From: Strigamia acuminata
Lineage: Eukaryota; Arthropoda; Chilopoda; Geophilomorpha; Linotaeniidae
Direction: 5' to 3'
DNA length: 64,000 bases
NCBI GenBank assembly: GCA_949358305.1
Contig: OX442318.1
Coordinates: 1,660,501 to 1,724,500 of the forward strand
Shown one piece after another: positions 11,701-24,404 of this stretch; within the stretch, counting starts at the first letter, position 1; each line of letters opens with the position of its first letter. A program made the position numbers and the translations under genes. The notes below the pieces were generated by a model. That model was not told the origin of the DNA. It did no database searches and saw only the letters and a list, made by a program, of their open reading frames with translations.

Positions 11701-14700
11701 TTGTTGAGAAAATGCTTAAACGTTTTGCAGGCAAAATCAAGAAGAATGAAAAGGAATTTAAGAAAGTTATGGACGAAAATGTTCTTATTTTGAAGACTAC
11801 TTATTGGTAAATCGAATTTTTGATGATTTTTCAATTTTAAATCGAGTTTTTGATGATTTTTCAATTTTAAATCGAGTTTTTGATGATTTTTTAATTTTAA
11901 ATCGAGTTTTTGATGTTTTTAAATTTTAAATCAATTTTCTAATTTTTTTTCAATTTTATATCGATTTTCTCACTTTTTTTCAATTTTAGATCGATTTTCT
12001 CACGTTTTTTTCAGTTTTAGATCGATTTTCTCACGTTTATTTCAATTTTATATCGATTTTCTCACTTTTTTTCAATTTTAGATCGATTTTCTCACTTTTT
12101 TTCAATTTTAAATCAATTTTCTAATTTTTTTTTCAATTTTAGATTGATTTTCTCACTTTTTTTCAATTTTATATCGATTTTCTCACGTTTTTTTCAATTT
12201 TAGATCGATTTTCTCACGTTTTTCTATTTATTTTTGCAGCGAATGTCCAAATTACGACAAAATAACGCAAGTTTTGCTTAAACACGGCATCAAGGAACTG
12301 CCAAATCATTGTAAAATCACTCCCGGTACAGTTTAAAATGGATACATCCCGTTAAATCCATACATGATTACATTTCTTTGCTTTATTCGAAGGAATTCCT
12401 ATAAAGCCCATGTTGGCGCAACCGACCAACGGCGTGGCCGAAGTTTTAAAGCGATTTGACGAGGCCGAATTCACGTGCGAATACAAATACGACGGGGAAC
12501 GCGCGCAGATTCACCTCGCCGACGACGGCCAAGTGTACATTTACAGCCGCAATCAGGAAAACAACACGTCCAAGTACCCGGATATTATCAAGCGGATTCC
12601 ACACATGCTGAAGGAAAGCGTGAAGAATTGCATTATCGATGCCGAAGCGGTCGCGTGGGACCCCGAAAAGAAACAGATTCGCCCGTTTCAGATACTCAGC
12701 ACGAGGAAAAGAAAAGTATTAGAAAAGAATTACTTTGATTTGCTCATTATTTGCCTCCAAATTTGCACGTTTTTCAATTTTTGATCCGTTTTGGTTCATT
12801 TTTGTTTATTTTTGCCAGTTTTTGTTCATTTTTATTCAATTTTTATCTATTTTTGTTCATTTTTATCTGTTTTTGTTCATTTTTGCCAATTTTTGTTCAT
12901 TTTTGTTCAATTTTGGTCCATTTTGTTCATTTTTGTTCAATTTTGGTCCATTTTGTTCATTTTTGTTCATTTTTGTCCATTTTTTTTACCATTTTGCTAT
13001 TTTTACACCAAATTTTTCATTTTTTGATCGATTTTGAACAAACCTTTGAAGATTTTTATTCAATTTTTAATTCTTTTGACCAATTTTTGTCATTTTTGGT
13101 GGATTTTGTTTGATATTTTGTTGATTTTTTATTTTTTTTGTTTAATTTTTTGTATATTTCTGTTTTATTGATCAATTTGTTCTTTCTTTTTCAGGATGCG
13201 AATGAAAGCGAGATCAAGGTTCAAGTTTGTATTTACACGTTCGATCTGCTATTTCTGAACGGCGAATCTCTGGTCAAAAAACCGTTTAAAGAACGCAGGG
13301 AATTACTTCACGCACATTTCAACGAACAATTCGGACAATTCGAATTTGTCAAATCCGTCGATGCAAACAATACTGATGACATCGCCGAATTTCTTGAAGA
13401 ATCTGTCAAAGGTAAAAAAGATTATAAAAAATAAGAATAAAATGAAAAAAATTGAAATAACTTATTTGTATTTGATTTCAGGCAACTGTGAAGGATTGAT
13501 GGTGAAAACCTTGACCAAGGACGCCACCTACGAAATCGCCAAACGTTCCCACAATTGGCTCAAAGTATAAATTTATAAATAAATAAATAAATTTAAAAAA
13601 AAAAAAATATTATTAATTTTTATTTTTCTAAACTGCAGTTAAAAAAGGATTACCTCGCAGGAGTTGGCGACACCCTCGACCTGGTCGTCATCGGCGGCTA
13701 CCACGGCAAGGGCAAACGTACCGGCTACTACGGCGGATATCTGTTGGCCTGTTACGACTCCGAAAACGAAGAATACCAAACAATTTGCAAAGTAATCATC
13801 AATTTTCATAAATTGTCAATTTTGGTGTGTTTTTTTTAAATCAGTTTTGTTTGTTTTTGATGTTTTTACACCGTTTTTGTTAATTTTTTGACCATTTTTG
13901 TTTATTTCTTGGCTATTTTGTTCATTTTTGTTCAATTTTTGACCATTTTTGTTCATTTTGTTCATTTTTTGACCATTTTTGTTCATTTTTTGACCATTTT
14001 TGTTCATTTTTTGACCATTTTTGTTCATTTTTTGACCATTTTTGTTCATTTTTTGATCATTTTTGTTTATTTCTTGGCTATTTTGTTCATTTTTGACCAA
14101 TTTTTGACCAATTTTTGACCATTTTTGTTCATTTTATTCATTTTTTGACCATTTTTGTTAATTTTTTGACCGATTTTGTTCATTTTTGGATCCTTTTTGT
14201 TCGTTTTTGGTCATTTTTTGACATTTAACATTAAATTTATAATTTTTTCTATTGATTTTGTTCAATTTTTTGCAGGTTTTTGTTATTTTCAAACGTTCTT
14301 GAACACTTTTAATCATTTTATTCAATTTATCGACAATTTACGACAAATTGACTAAATTTTTATTCAATTCAGATCGGAACCGGATTTGACGACCCGGCGA
14401 TTAAAAGCCACAGCGAATTTTTCGACAAACACGTCCTAGCAAGTCCGAAAAAATATTTCTGCTACGACACGTCTTTGAGCCCGGATGTTTGGTTCGATCC
14501 CGTCCAAGTGTGGGAAGTGAAATGCGCCGATTTGTCCGTTTCGCCCGTCCACAGAGCCGCCGTGGGCTTGGTAATACTAAAAACCCCCTATTTTATCCTT
14601 TACAAAATAAAGTCTCATACTGTTTGTAATTTTTAATTTCTTTTTCAAACACAGGTGGATGAAAACAAAGGCGTTTCGCTTCGTTTCCCGCGCTTCATTC

Positions 14701-14825
14701 AAATCCGCGCAGACAAAAAACCCGAAGATGCGACCACGGCTGTGCAAGTTGCTGATATGTTCAAGAAACAAAGCCAAATTATGAACCAGCAAAAACCCCA
14801 AATTGACGAGGACGAGGACGAGTAA
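8725..14825 (+). CDS. LIG1: DNA ligase I (ATP-dependent), complete, 16 exons
   Basis: Seals nicks between Okazaki fragments and in excision repair, in the nucleus, using ATP. Exons: 8725-8744, 8820-8991 (or to 9015), 9071-9259, 9317-9570, 9634-9717, 9779-10073, 11323-11424, 11505-11673, 11731-11806, 12240-12325, 12393-12715, 13195-13411, 13482-13564, 13639-13791, 14373-14570, 14655-14825. All phases agree and give about 863 residues. Exon 1 joined to exon 2 gives [15 protein letters not shown], a textbook PCNA-binding PIP box (QxxIxxFF), which supports this start. A charged, disordered linker follows (exons 2-4), then the DNA-binding domain from about YDPVKHACW. The adenylation motif is [12 protein letters not shown] with catalytic Lys about 514. 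Other family blocks are [29 protein letters not shown] and [10 protein letters not shown]. The donor of exon 6 (GTTGTT) is weak. An AATAAA lies at 14833. Introns 6, 9, 11 and 14 are filled with minisatellites. Confidence 0.96.
9016..9316 (+). repeat. Internal exon-plus-intron duplication in DNA ligase I
   Basis: The end of exon 2, intron 2 and the start of exon 3 (about 9008-9110) match the end of exon 3, intron 3 and the start of exon 4 (about 9252-9360). Both have CCAAAAGTAACAAA at the donor, AATTGTTTAAAAT inside, a T-tract acceptor, then exon sequence TCGGACGATGAAGAAACGAC. The two exons encode similar SDDEETT..KN.KKV.KTRK segments, so exon 4 or exon 3 arose by local duplication in the disordered linker. 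The shared donor suggests exon 2 may extend to 9015. Confidence 0.8.
10140..11310. repeat. Minisatellite filling DNA ligase I intron 6
   Basis: Units built from GATTGAAAATCGAATTTAAA. The first part (about 10160-10370) is a near-perfect 41-bp unit repeated about five times; it then decays. A segment of about 450 bp recurs as a higher-order repeat: the stretch with TTTAGGTTTTCATATATATT occurs near 10600 and again near 11030 with similar neighbours. Confidence 0.85.
11810..12235. repeat. Minisatellite filling DNA ligase I intron 9
   Basis: Units of about 29-33 bp containing ATCGATTTTCTCAC followed by a T tract and CAATTTTA. The 5' part has a related ATCGAGTTTTTGATGATTTT variant. It occupies nearly the whole intron. 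Confidence 0.8.
12780..13190. repeat. T-rich minisatellite in DNA ligase I intron 11
   Basis: Degenerate units of TTTTTGTTCATTTTTG and TCAATTTTGGTCCATTTTG. Open frames here translate to Phe/Ile/Val-rich repeats and are not genes. Confidence 0.8.
13800..14370. repeat. Minisatellite in DNA ligase I intron 14
   Basis: Units of about 20-21 bp, TTTTTGACCATTTTTGTTCA, most regular at about 13960-14060. It resembles the intron 11 array but has its own GACC-containing unit. Confidence 0.85.
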
Positions 14826-16740
14826 ACCGATCAATAAATGTATTTGAATAAAATAAAAATTGTTTATTTCTTTCCATAAATTTTCCGCCATGTTTGAAAC
14901 TGTTTGGTTTTCGCGGCGGTAGATGGCGCGAACCAAAATGGCGGCAAGTTGACGTTTTGGTTTAAAAAATTAAAACCCGAAGCGAATTTAATTATTTCGT
15001 TTGTAATTCGTAATTTATTAAGTAATTCTGTGAAATAGTAAGATTTAAAGCTGTTGATTTAATTTTCGTTGATTTTAATAACGGTTATGTAATTTTTGTG
15101 TTTCTTTAGCGACATCTGGCGGGGGAATGGGACAAACGTGTTAGATAATCAGCGTTCAGCGATCAACGCATGAATAAAGCGGCGAGTTCCTTCCTCTATC
15201 TAGTGTTTGTTATGGAAACTAACAGATGTCCTTCATTTATTGAATAAATGTCAAGGACAAGTTGTTGAGGACGAAGTTCGACGACTAAATCGAACCAATT
15301 CGATCCAAATTCGACCTCAGTTCGACAAATAACTCGAAAATAATAAAAATCCGGCTTTAAATAACACGAAATACGTGTTTTAGGCCTGGTTTCTATGGAA
15401 ACTGTAACCCTAGCAACGGGATCCAGTTGGCACTTGAACTTCACTTTCAAACTGTAAACAAAAATTTTAATTTTTTATTCTAACACGAAATGCGAAAATA
15501 GAATTATTTAAATGTACGAAAATAAATAATTAGTCGGTAAATTAATATTTTAAAAATGTTTAAATTTTTTTTTAAATTTTATTTGGGTTTTCGGTCGGTC
15601 ACGTGACGGGCCGCCATTATGAACGGAAATGGGTGAACAATCGATCGAACGGTAAATTGTTTGTTTTTATTCGATAATTCCTTTGCCCGCTGCGTTACAT
15701 TTGTTCCACTTTAACGTGATATCGATTTTGCCTCTCGTTCCACGTTTTGGAATCGTAGGACGCTTCTTCTTCGCATTTTTCCTTCAACTTTTTAATTCGC
15801 AAAAAAAGCCATTTTTTCCGCCATTTTTTTCCGCCATTTTTTCTCTTTTTTTTGATAAATTTTTAAATTTAAGCCTAATCTCATTTGAATATATTTATTT
15901 AAATATTTATTTATTTTATATTTTTTTTTTTTAGTTTATACATGAATTTGTTATTAAATTATTTTATTTTTGTCAGATATAAAAATACATTAATAGGAAG
16001 ATTCCATCATGTGTAAACAAGCGGCCATTGCTCAATTAGGAAATCGTTGCCAGGCAACCGAGAGGAGTGATTTCATTGGTCAATTTTTGTCATTTCATTC
16101 AGGAAATTATTTAAGGTATTTATTTTTAAATTTTTCAACATTTTCACGCAAAAAATTCGATTTTTTCCTCTTAATTTACATAGGAAACGACATTTTTGAG
16201 CTTTAATGTTGTTTTTATGAGATTCCAGTTCAGTTGTGTATAAGCATTTACGTTATTACTTTGTAAACGTTCGTTCACAAGTAGACTGGAAAAAGATTTT
16301 TATTAAGTGAAATGGGTTTTTTTATCAATGAAATCAAAATTGATTCGTGTTATCCTTTTTATTTGCTATTATGACTGTGTAAATATCGAAGGGTTGTGGT
16401 TTTATGTTTAGACCACATGTTGCTTCCTATGGTTGCCGTGGTAACACGTTCATCTTGAACGTCATTGCCGCCCACTTGTATCATTGTTTTTGTGACTGAA
16501 ATTGCAGGCGAAGTGAAGAAATATCACGTGTTAATATTCTTTTTATTCCGTCTCGTTTTTTCTCTTTATTTATCAGCGATGACAAGAAGAATTGGAAAAT
16601 GTGGAAAAATTATCGATTCGAGTTAATCGATAATCAATGTGACTAAAAATCGATTTAAATTGATTTTTCGATGTTGATACATTTTTTAATCGATTTTTGA
16701 GGATTTTCATTAAAACAAATTGAGTTAAATTCATTTTTAA
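14826..16740. other. Intergenic region with promoter-like islands
   Basis: No supported coding exon. Two motif clusters look like promoters. At 14907-14947, E2F-like TTTTCGCGGCGG and GGCGCGAA lie next to a YY1-like AAAATGGCGGC. At 15598-15622, GTCACGTGAC (CLEAR/USF-type E-box) is followed by a YY1-like GCCGCCATTATG. Either could start an unseen transcript; I could not link them to a protein. Confidence 0.45.
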
Positions 16741-17600
16741 TCGATATTGACCGATTTTTGTTGATTTTGACCAAAAATTATGGATTTAATTTTTTTTTCA
16801 ATTGATATTGACCGATTTTGTTGATATTGACCGATTTTTGTTGATTTTGACCGATTTTAGTTGATATTGACCGATTTTAGTTGATTTTGACTAAAAATTG
16901 ACTGTTTTTTGTTGATTTGGGTTAAAAATTGACCGATTTTTGTTGATTTTGATTAAAAATTGACCGATTTTTGTTGATTTTGACTAAAAATTGACCGATT
17001 TTTGTTGATTTTGACTAAACATTGACCGATTTTTGTTGATTTTGACAAAAATAATGGATTTAAATTCATTTTCAATTGATATTGACCGATTTTGTTGATA
17101 TTGACCGATTTTTGTTGATTTTGACCGATTTTAGTTGATATGGACCGATTTTTGTTGATTTTCACTAAAAATTGACCGATTTTTGTTGATTTGGGTTAAA
17201 AATTGACCGATTTTTGTTGATTTTGATTAAAAATTGACCGATTTTTGTTGATTTAGACCGATTTTTGTTGATTTAGACCGATTTTTGTTGATATTGACCG
17301 ATTTTTGTTGATTTAGACCGATTTTTGTTGATATTGACCGATTTTTGTTGATTTAGACCGATTTTTGTTGATTTAGACCGATTTTTGTTGATATTGACCG
17401 ATTTTTGTTGATTTAGACCGATTTTTGTTGATATTGACCGATTTTTGTTGATATTGACCGATTTTTGTTGATTTAGACCGATTTTTGTTGATATTGACCG
17501 ATTTTTGTTGATTTTGACCAAAAATAATGGATTTAAATTCATTTTCAATCAATATTGACAGACCTCTGTTTATTTTGACAAAAAATCGATTTAAATTCAT
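16740..17600. repeat. Intergenic minisatellite, about 20-bp unit
   Basis: Tandem units of GACCGATTTTTGTTGATTTA and a GATATT variant, most regular at 17220-17520 where the two unit types alternate. Flanking parts carry ATTGACCGATTTTTGTTGATTTTGACTAAAA-type longer units. Minus-strand frames translate to an NKNRSISTKIGQ-like repeat and are not genes. Confidence 0.9.
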
Positions 17601-17739
17601 TTCTGATCGAACTAATTATAAATTCAACTTTTAAAAATCAAAATTCCCCCCAAAAAATCGATTTTTTTAAATTCCAACTCAATTTAAAATAGATTCCACA
17701 ACAATAATAACCAAAATCCAAACAACAAAATTTTCCACT

Positions 17740-18260
17740 CCATCACCGACGTCATCGGACGACGCACAACTTAAAACACGTCCGAAATCCTACGCAACAA
17801 AATCCATAACAATTAACCACTACGATCTGTGACGTCACAAGTCACATCCGAACACGCACTAGCATCATCGCCAAACAAAACAAACAAAACAAAAGCAAAC
17901 AGAACCCTAAAAATTCATCGCCATTTTAATATTCGTTCACCTAAAAGCGAGCAGGAAGAGAGCGCCGTGCAACGAGTTGATTTATGTGCGCGCGCGTGCT
18001 GAATATCGACCCGGTTGCGCCGCCGCCTTTCTCCGACCTTGACCTAGAAGCGGATCTTTGTAGGGCGGGTGCAGTTATCGATCGGCCCCGCCAAACGGCT
18101 TCCACGTGGATAGAACTCCACTGCGCCAAGTGGATAAATAGAGCGCCTGCGCATGCGCCCAGCTCTTTTTTTTCCTTCTTTCTCTCTCTTTTCTTTGTCA
18201 AGGATATAAATAGAGATTGTTTTTAATTTCAGGATATGTCGGTGAAAGGACAAAGGTGAA
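17740..18260. promoter_or_regulatory. GC-richer promoter-like island
   Basis: After AT-rich repeats the sequence becomes GC-rich and carries CRE-like GACGTCA motifs (about 17750 and 17831), a perfect NRF-1-type palindrome TGCGCATGCGC (18148-18158) and TATAAATAG at about 18203. A short possible first exon starts with ATG at 18236 (MSVKGQR, then a GTGAAA donor), but no following exon was found. A promoter is plausible; the gene it serves is unknown. Confidence 0.4.
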
Positions 18261-20020
18261 AATCAAACATTTTATTATTATCGGCTTCGCTAGGCCTAAA
18301 ATCCTACAACTTCAAGTTAGGGCTTTGCCGAATAACCGGTTACTCTAGTTATAATTTGGGTTTCCAAATTAAAGAAAGTAAAAATAAAAACGGCTTCACT
18401 GCCCTAAAGTGTGAATTTTGGGATAAATTGTGGTTTTCGAAAGTCGAGCAAGTGGAAGATGGATTTTAAGGAAGCTCCGCAATGGAGCGGTGGAACTTCA
18501 AGCGAAGAGGCAATTAACACAGAATTGGACACACATTTGAAGAAGTATAAGGCCTAGCCGATGTTATCACCCTAGGTAAAATGGGTCTGCCGAATGAGAA
18601 AAGAATTCAGAAAATATTATCACCCATTTTCGTGCTCGATTAGTAGCTCAGGGTGCTTCAATCACATTTTATTACTTTGAATATTGGATATTTTTTTTAA
18701 ATTTCTTGTTTTTGGACCAAATTCGTCAGGTCGTAATGCGTATGAAAGATAAGGAAGTAGTCTAGGCCTTGCGGGTCGTAGGATTGCAGTAACGGTACTT
18801 GATTCTGCTTCCTCTAGAAGAGTAATGAATTCTATTTCCGAGATGCGCAATATTAAATTACTAGGCAGTTATGCTGACCACTAAACCACCATCGATATTA
18901 ATACTTATTCACGTCGAATGCGTCGACGGCACGTGCGGAAAAGCGGAACAAAGCCGAACGCTCATTCTTGAAATTTCCATACTTCCGTTACCGGTTTTCC
19001 CATACCGACCGAAATATCGACAAGTCCATCCATCTTAAATGGTCTCGGAGTTCGTTGAAGAAATGACCTACCTTTTGGTTATTGGACGGGTAATTAAAGA
19101 GGCATTGCACCTAACGAGCTTTGCGGGCCTTGGAAAAGCATAAGCTAATAAGAGGAGATATGGAGCTGAATGCGTGGGTTTTGTAACCCACGGTTTATAT
19201 TGTGCCGGTGAATGTGGCAATGTGTTTGCGGATCAATTAGATGTATCGATTGTTTTGCTGTGAAACTGCAAAATGAAATAAGAGCAATGAAAAGATGTTG
19301 AACAAGAAAGCAGAAAAACTGTTTTTATTTGGCATAGAATGAGTTTTGATACAAGACAACACAAAGATAAAAGTGAGTTTTTATTACATGGTAAGAAGTG
19401 AAATCTGGTATATTTTTAAATGGCAGTTGAATAAACATCTTAAATTTCTCAGGAAGTTAAAGCAAAGGTCTTCGAGAAAATTAGAAACAAAATAAAATTA
19501 TTTTTTTTAGTTCTGGTGGTTGGCTAGGATTCATATCTGTAGATTTAGGTATGAAAAATAGATTTTATGTACAAATTTTTATTTTTATAGATATTTTTAT
19601 TTTTAAATTATAGGATAAAAATGTTTGAATTGTTGTCAATAAATAATAAATAAATAAAAATGATGTAATGAAATTTGTACTGTCTTTAATTATCTTTTTG
19701 AAAAAAAAAACAATTGGAATTTTGTTCAACATATTTCCCTCTAGTGGGATAATAACAAAAACAAAAATAAAACTCTCCATTTAGATACAAAAATGATCAA
19801 AATCCACATATATATATATTTATATTTATAATAAAAAAAAAGATACACTGAAAACATTTACATAACCAACCACCAGATGTCACTTGTGAGAACAACAAAA
19901 ATGGCCACTAAAATAAAGGAAAAGCAAGAAAACTAATGAATTATTAACTAAATGGAAGACCTGTTGATAATTCTCAAATTAAATCATTTTAATCAACACA
20001 TGGTAAACAATCGGCTATAT

Positions 20021-20055
<35 letters not shown>

Positions 20056-22811
20056 TTTGGTTGTTTATGTATATATATGCATAGCAGTGGTCACATGAAT
20101 CAAAATTGGAAATCTAAGATTGAAAATAGCTGCTGTGTCATATACAAGTCTAAATATTGAATTTATATTTGTTGAAGTGGGGTTTTGTTTACGCCATTCA
20201 GAGAGAGAGATAAATTTGAATTAATTAATCTTATGTCAATAAAAACTTTGGGCAGTTTAGCAGAAAATTAAAATTGGAATTTTTCTTTTTTTAAATTTAG
20301 GGGAAAAAAAAATATTTAATGAAATAAAAATTTAAAAAAGGAGATTTTTCTTTTTTTTTTCTTTGCCAAGCAATATTTAGTGGATATGTTCAACTCAAAT
20401 GTGTGTGTTTTTGTTTTTCAACTTGTTATTATCAGATCCTAGGATTTGTGAAATGACAAGAAATTCGTATACTCAGAAACTGTGAAAAATCTAGAAAAAC
20501 AGGTAAATTGAATAGATTTTTAAATAAAAATCATGACATCTTGTTTTTTCTTTTCTTTCTTTTAAATGCATAAAATTTGCATAGAAAAAGGGGTACAAAA
20601 GTATGAAAAATTGACTAGCAGAAAAATATCAAAGTATTATTAAATATTAATATTATTGTTACAAACAATGAAGAGATTATACTTCTATATATATATAATA
20701 TACCTTTAGGTATCACTAGGTTTTTACTTGAAATCCTAAGATCTGATATTTAATTTAATGGTTACCTCATACTTAGCCAAACAATTTCAATTAAATTGGA
20801 TTGAAGAAGAAGAAAACAAAAAGGATAGAATAAAAAAAAATTAATAAATCTTTTGTAAATGCTCAATATTTTTAATAAAAACTTAGAAATGTAACAAATA
20901 CTCAAAAAGGAAATATAAACAAAAGTGCTACAATTAGGAACCATGAAATTGACTATAAAATTAAAAAAAAGAATGAAATATGTTATTCGGTACGGTAAAG
21001 CGGTGAAATGTAAATTATATGTAAACAAACTTGATTATATTGGTAATAAATATTAAAATTTAATTGGAACAGACAATCTCCAGTGAGTTTTACATTCTGG
21101 ACAAATTTGGTTGAATTTGAAATCAGAGAAAAACAAAATGGCCACCGCTTTACGGTAAAAAATTGTTTTGTTTAGGCATACATGAAATAAAAATTCCTCA
21201 TCACTTATTGCACAATGTTTCAGTTTACAGTAGAAAAATTAAACTTTTTCTTGCCACTTAATTATTTATATAATTATTATTATTATTATTATTATTACAT
21301 TATTATTATTTATTATTATTTATTATTATAATATTAAAATGTGGTGAAAAAATTCACATAATTACAAATGGATGCAACTATACAATACTTCTATAATAAA
21401 AAAAAATATTGTCCAATTACTTTCAGCAACTTATCATTAATTTTCAATAATAACTTGTTTATTATAATTTTTTCTACATTTTTTTCATTTTTTTTAAATT
21501 AATTTTTTTTTCTTCTGGGATTTCTTAATATATATAAAAAAGTAAAATTACAAGATATTTGATTTAGCATCTCAAGTACAAAAGATAAAATACCTCTGAT
21601 ATACCCAAAAAAGTCAATAGAAAGTAGACTTGTTATTTCTTATAACACTTTTTGTTTTTATACACATCAGACTACAGAAAACTAACATCAACAACAGATA
21701 AAATTTCATAATTCTTTTTTTCTTCGTGTAAGAAAATAGATCAACCGGTTAACATTTCTCCTTTGCTGCTTGCAACACCACACTCAAATCCATGGACTGG
21801 GGGGTTAAGAGGGAAAGAAAGGAAGGAGGGCAATTGCAATTCACCTGAAGTGTTTAGTCAGAACAGAAATTTCACAGCTAATGGAGACAACTCACACAAC
21901 CCTCATTCATCAATGCCTCAAGCACAATTTTCACTTAAGCTTATCTCTGGATCTGGATGGCCTAAAGCACAATTCTAGCTGCCTACAGGCTTTTCTTGCT
22001 GATTTCAGATCTGCCTTTGGTCTTTCGGCTTTGCTTCCGGCAACTATTTCCCTGCAGTCTACATCCCCACATTGCTCCTCAATGCACCGATAAAGGTTCC
22101 GAAGTCGAGCGGAATGCCGATGATAATAAGAAAGCGTCTACTTACAGGAGAAAATTCTTTGGTCATAGTCACAAGGGGTCCATTGCCACATTCAGTGCTG
22201 TGTGCGGCTAATTTTTCGAGGCAGAATGCATTTCCATCTAAAACTTTGGTTATGGACCATCCGCAATATTTACCGTTTGGCTTTTCTTATGATTACAGCA
22301 CTGGCCACATTTAGGATAGGTCAAGACAGGTTATGTAAGGTTTCAATGTTATTTCCTCCTGGCAGCATACGCTGGCTATTAATCGACGGTTCTCCTACTA
22401 CGGGTAGGCAATGGTGGATTTGCCCACAGTCTACCGATAAAGTTAATTGCAACCGGCTTTTGTCTTTTGCTCTGGCTTATTAGTCCCACGACAATATTTT
22501 ATCTAAAGAATCAGGATGTGGGGCTTGGGATGAAGTTTTACTGCTAGAATAGTGGTCATTTCCACTAGCTGCTCCAGAGACTTTTCGCCCAAGCAGTTTC
22601 ACTTATTATCACATATAGCATCTATCCTGCAGCCTGGCTTTCAGATACCTAATATATACAACTGACATTGCCAAGCGGTAGAACCTTTGTACAAAATGGT
22701 CATTGTGCATTGGCAATGAATCCATCAGCAATAACCTCCAATTGCAAAACCAATCAGGTAAATTGTCAACTTGTGAACAAAATGTGATTAACTTGGCAAA
22801 ATGAAACTCGA
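18261..22811. other. AT-rich region, probably including the long 3' UTR of Tob
   Basis: No convincing coding exon. The part next to the Tob stop codon is likely its 3' untranslated region, since Tob lies on the minus strand and many TTTATT (AATAAA on the minus strand) sites occur. Simple repeats are present: (ATTT)n at 20020-20058 and (ATT)n at about 21270-21335. At 18459 there is a 32-codon frame starting MDFKEAPQWSGG; I cannot tell whether it is real. A second tRNA-like patch (minus strand, TGGTTTAGTGGTCAGCA) lies at about 18870-18895. Confidence 0.5.
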
Positions 22812-23867
22812 CTAGTTGGCCATAAGAAGATGTTGGTACTGGGCAGAGTACGGGAGAGAATTCAGACCAATTCCTTCCAAGAAAGTTTTGGACGACTCGG
22901 ACAAATAAGGACCTTCTGGGAAGGGTAACTTCCCAGGTTCTGCCAAGAATGTTGCAGGTGTGAACGGAGGTGGGGCCATAATGAGGAAAGGGTCCAGAGG
23001 ACCTTGGGATGTGGGCTTCGGGGACAAGGATCTGGGTCTCTGGTGTTGAGACGTCGGACTGGGACAACGGAACAGGGGTGACACACATGTTTGCATCTGG
23101 TTCGGAGGTCCGTGCAATTGCTGCTGTTGCTGGTGTTGCTGCTGTAAAGCCCGTTGCTTGATGTAGTTGGAAAATTCGGTGGGCGAGAGGCGATGCGACT
23201 TCTTGCCGCTACTCTTCAGCTTGGTCGATCCAAACTTGGTTTGGGCGAATGTTGCCGTTGTGAAAGTGACCGGAGCTGAGGCCTTCGGCAAGAATGCCGG
23301 CACGGGACCCTGTGGCTTGAAGCCGGGTGGAGGGGGTGATGAAGGCTCTCCTGAAGATGAAGATCCTGATCCAGTACTACTTGGACCGCTTGAGCTGATG
23401 CCCATTCGGCTAAGAGATGCGGCAACGGCTTCGATAGGCTTGAAACATTGGGCTTCGGGATTGAAGGTGCGAGTCACTTCCCTGTCTGCGTTGCCTTCTT
23501 CGCTAGCTGTATTGTCTGCAATTTCATTATAGAGGATTTTTACGGTACCCTTCTCTCCGATTCTGTAGCTGACTTCTCCCGGGTCGATCCATACGCTGAG
23601 CTCTTCGGGTAGATTTTCCTTGATGTCACCTACTTCGACTCCACTGTCTTTGGCTGCTTGTTCAATTACCGGGTCGATGGGATCACCGACTCGAAGGCAA
23701 CGAAATGCTGAACCTTTGAATGGTTTCTCTGGATACCAATGTCCTTCGAACTTGTACTTCAGCGCTCTTTCCAGCTCTTCGCCAAAGAGGTTTACCCTTC
23801 TCCTGGGCAGTTTGTTGTACAAGTAAGAGATGACGAAGTTGAGGGCCACTTGTACTTCGATGTGCAT
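22812..23867 (-). CDS. TOB1: Tob/BTG-family anti-proliferative protein, 351 aa
   Basis: Tob proteins bind the CCR4-NOT deadenylase through the N-terminal BTG domain and poly(A)-binding protein through C-terminal PAM2 motifs, promoting mRNA deadenylation and restraining growth. One intact exon. The start is set at the ATG whose product begins [20 protein letters not shown], matching vertebrate Tob; an in-frame ATG 15 codons upstream would add a lysine-rich stretch absent from the family. The BTG domain spans about residues 1-115, with [30 protein letters not shown] and [21 protein letters not shown] Ser/Gly/Pro-rich and Gln-rich linker follows. The C terminus [18 protein letters not shown] fits the Tob-specific end. 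Length matches human TOB1 (345). Whether it equals TOB1 or TOB2 is moot; invertebrates usually have one Tob. Confidence 0.95.
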   Translation of the reverse strand: MHIEVQVALNFVISYLYNKLPRRRVNLFGEELERALKYKFEGHWYPEKPFKGSAFRCLRVGDPIDPVIEQAAKDSGVEVGDIKENLPEELSVWIDPGEVSYRIGEKGTVKILYNEIADNTASEEGNADREVTRTFNPEAQCFKPIEAVAASLSRMGISSSGPSSTGSGSSSSGEPSSPPPPGFKPQGPVPAFLPKASAPVTFTTATFAQTKFGSTKLKSSGKKSHRLSPTEFSNYIKQRALQQQHQQQQQLHGPPNQMQTCVSPLFRCPSPTSQHQRPRSLSPKPTSQGPLDPFLIMAPPPFTPATFLAEPGKLPFPEGPYLSESSKTFLEGIGLNSLPYSAQYQHLLMAN

Positions 23868-24092
23868 CTTGATTAATTTTAATTCTTTTCTTTTTACTTG
23901 TATTGTTTTCAAATAGTCGATTTTTATCCACAGTTTGTATTGTAGTAATGGCCGTCTTCACCAAAGTGGAAGCAGATCAGATAGTAAGTTAGGGCTACAA
24001 AGAAAAAAAGAAAAGAAATAATAATATTAAACATTTTTTTAAAATAACCACTTTCTAAGCTTGATGGTAAGTTCACACATTGGTATATGTAC
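23868..24092. other. Probable 5' UTR and upstream region of Tob
   Basis: AT-rich sequence before the Tob start codon on the minus strand. No promoter motif is clear. Confidence 0.4.
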
Positions 24093-24404
24093 CAGGGCTG
24101 GACTGAGAACAAATTTAGTATACTCAAAACCACCACAACGTTGACCTATTCCAGCCGGTTTACACCTAACTGTGTACTGTGTTCTACTACGTGGAAAAGT
24201 AGTTCTGTGCCTTTGACAATGTTGGTAATCGATCACAATGTCTGGAGTTCTTTACAAATATGGTGTTATGAGCTACTTTTTTGTGCCACTACACCAGTGA
24301 TACGGCTTGAACAATAGGTCAACGTTGTGGTGGTTTTGAGTATACCTGGAAATCTGGACCGGTCGGGCCATGGGAAAAAATTTATACTGGGAAATCTGGA
24401 TAGA
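24093..24404. mobile_element. hAT-type MITE, copy 3, interrupted by another MITE
   Basis: The left end is CAGGGCTGGACTGAGAACAA. The family sequence runs to TTTAGTA, breaks for 222 bp, and resumes at TACCTGGAAATCTGG, exactly the expected continuation. The right inverted end is not recognisable, so the copy is truncated or diverged there and no target duplication can be claimed. Confidence 0.75.
24121..24342. mobile_element. TA-flanked MITE with perfect 30-bp inverted repeats
   Basis: The first 30 bases (24121-24150, starting TACTCAAAACCACC) are the exact reverse complement of the last 30 (24313-24342). It is flanked by TA on both sides (24119-24120 and 24343-24344). The interrupted hAT copy gives the empty-site sequence and confirms a TA duplication, the signature of Tc1/mariner elements. 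At 222 bp with no coding frame it is non-autonomous. Perfect terminal repeats suggest recent insertion. Confidence 0.88.

Noticed and set aside
13816-14118. Open frames coding for repeated NGQKMNK or FVHFLTI peptides (and similar frames in other arrays)
   Set aside because: They exist only because the minisatellite unit is free of stops in that frame; they lie in introns of conserved genes.
16740-17600. Regular 20-bp periodicity resembling a CRISPR array
   Set aside because: Units are directly adjacent with no unique spacers, drift along the array, and lie in an animal genome. It is a minisatellite.
18459-18557. 32-codon frame starting MDFKEAPQWSGG
   Set aside because: Coding-like composition, but no donor at its end, no acceptor before it and no family match; mentioned only within the intergenic entry.
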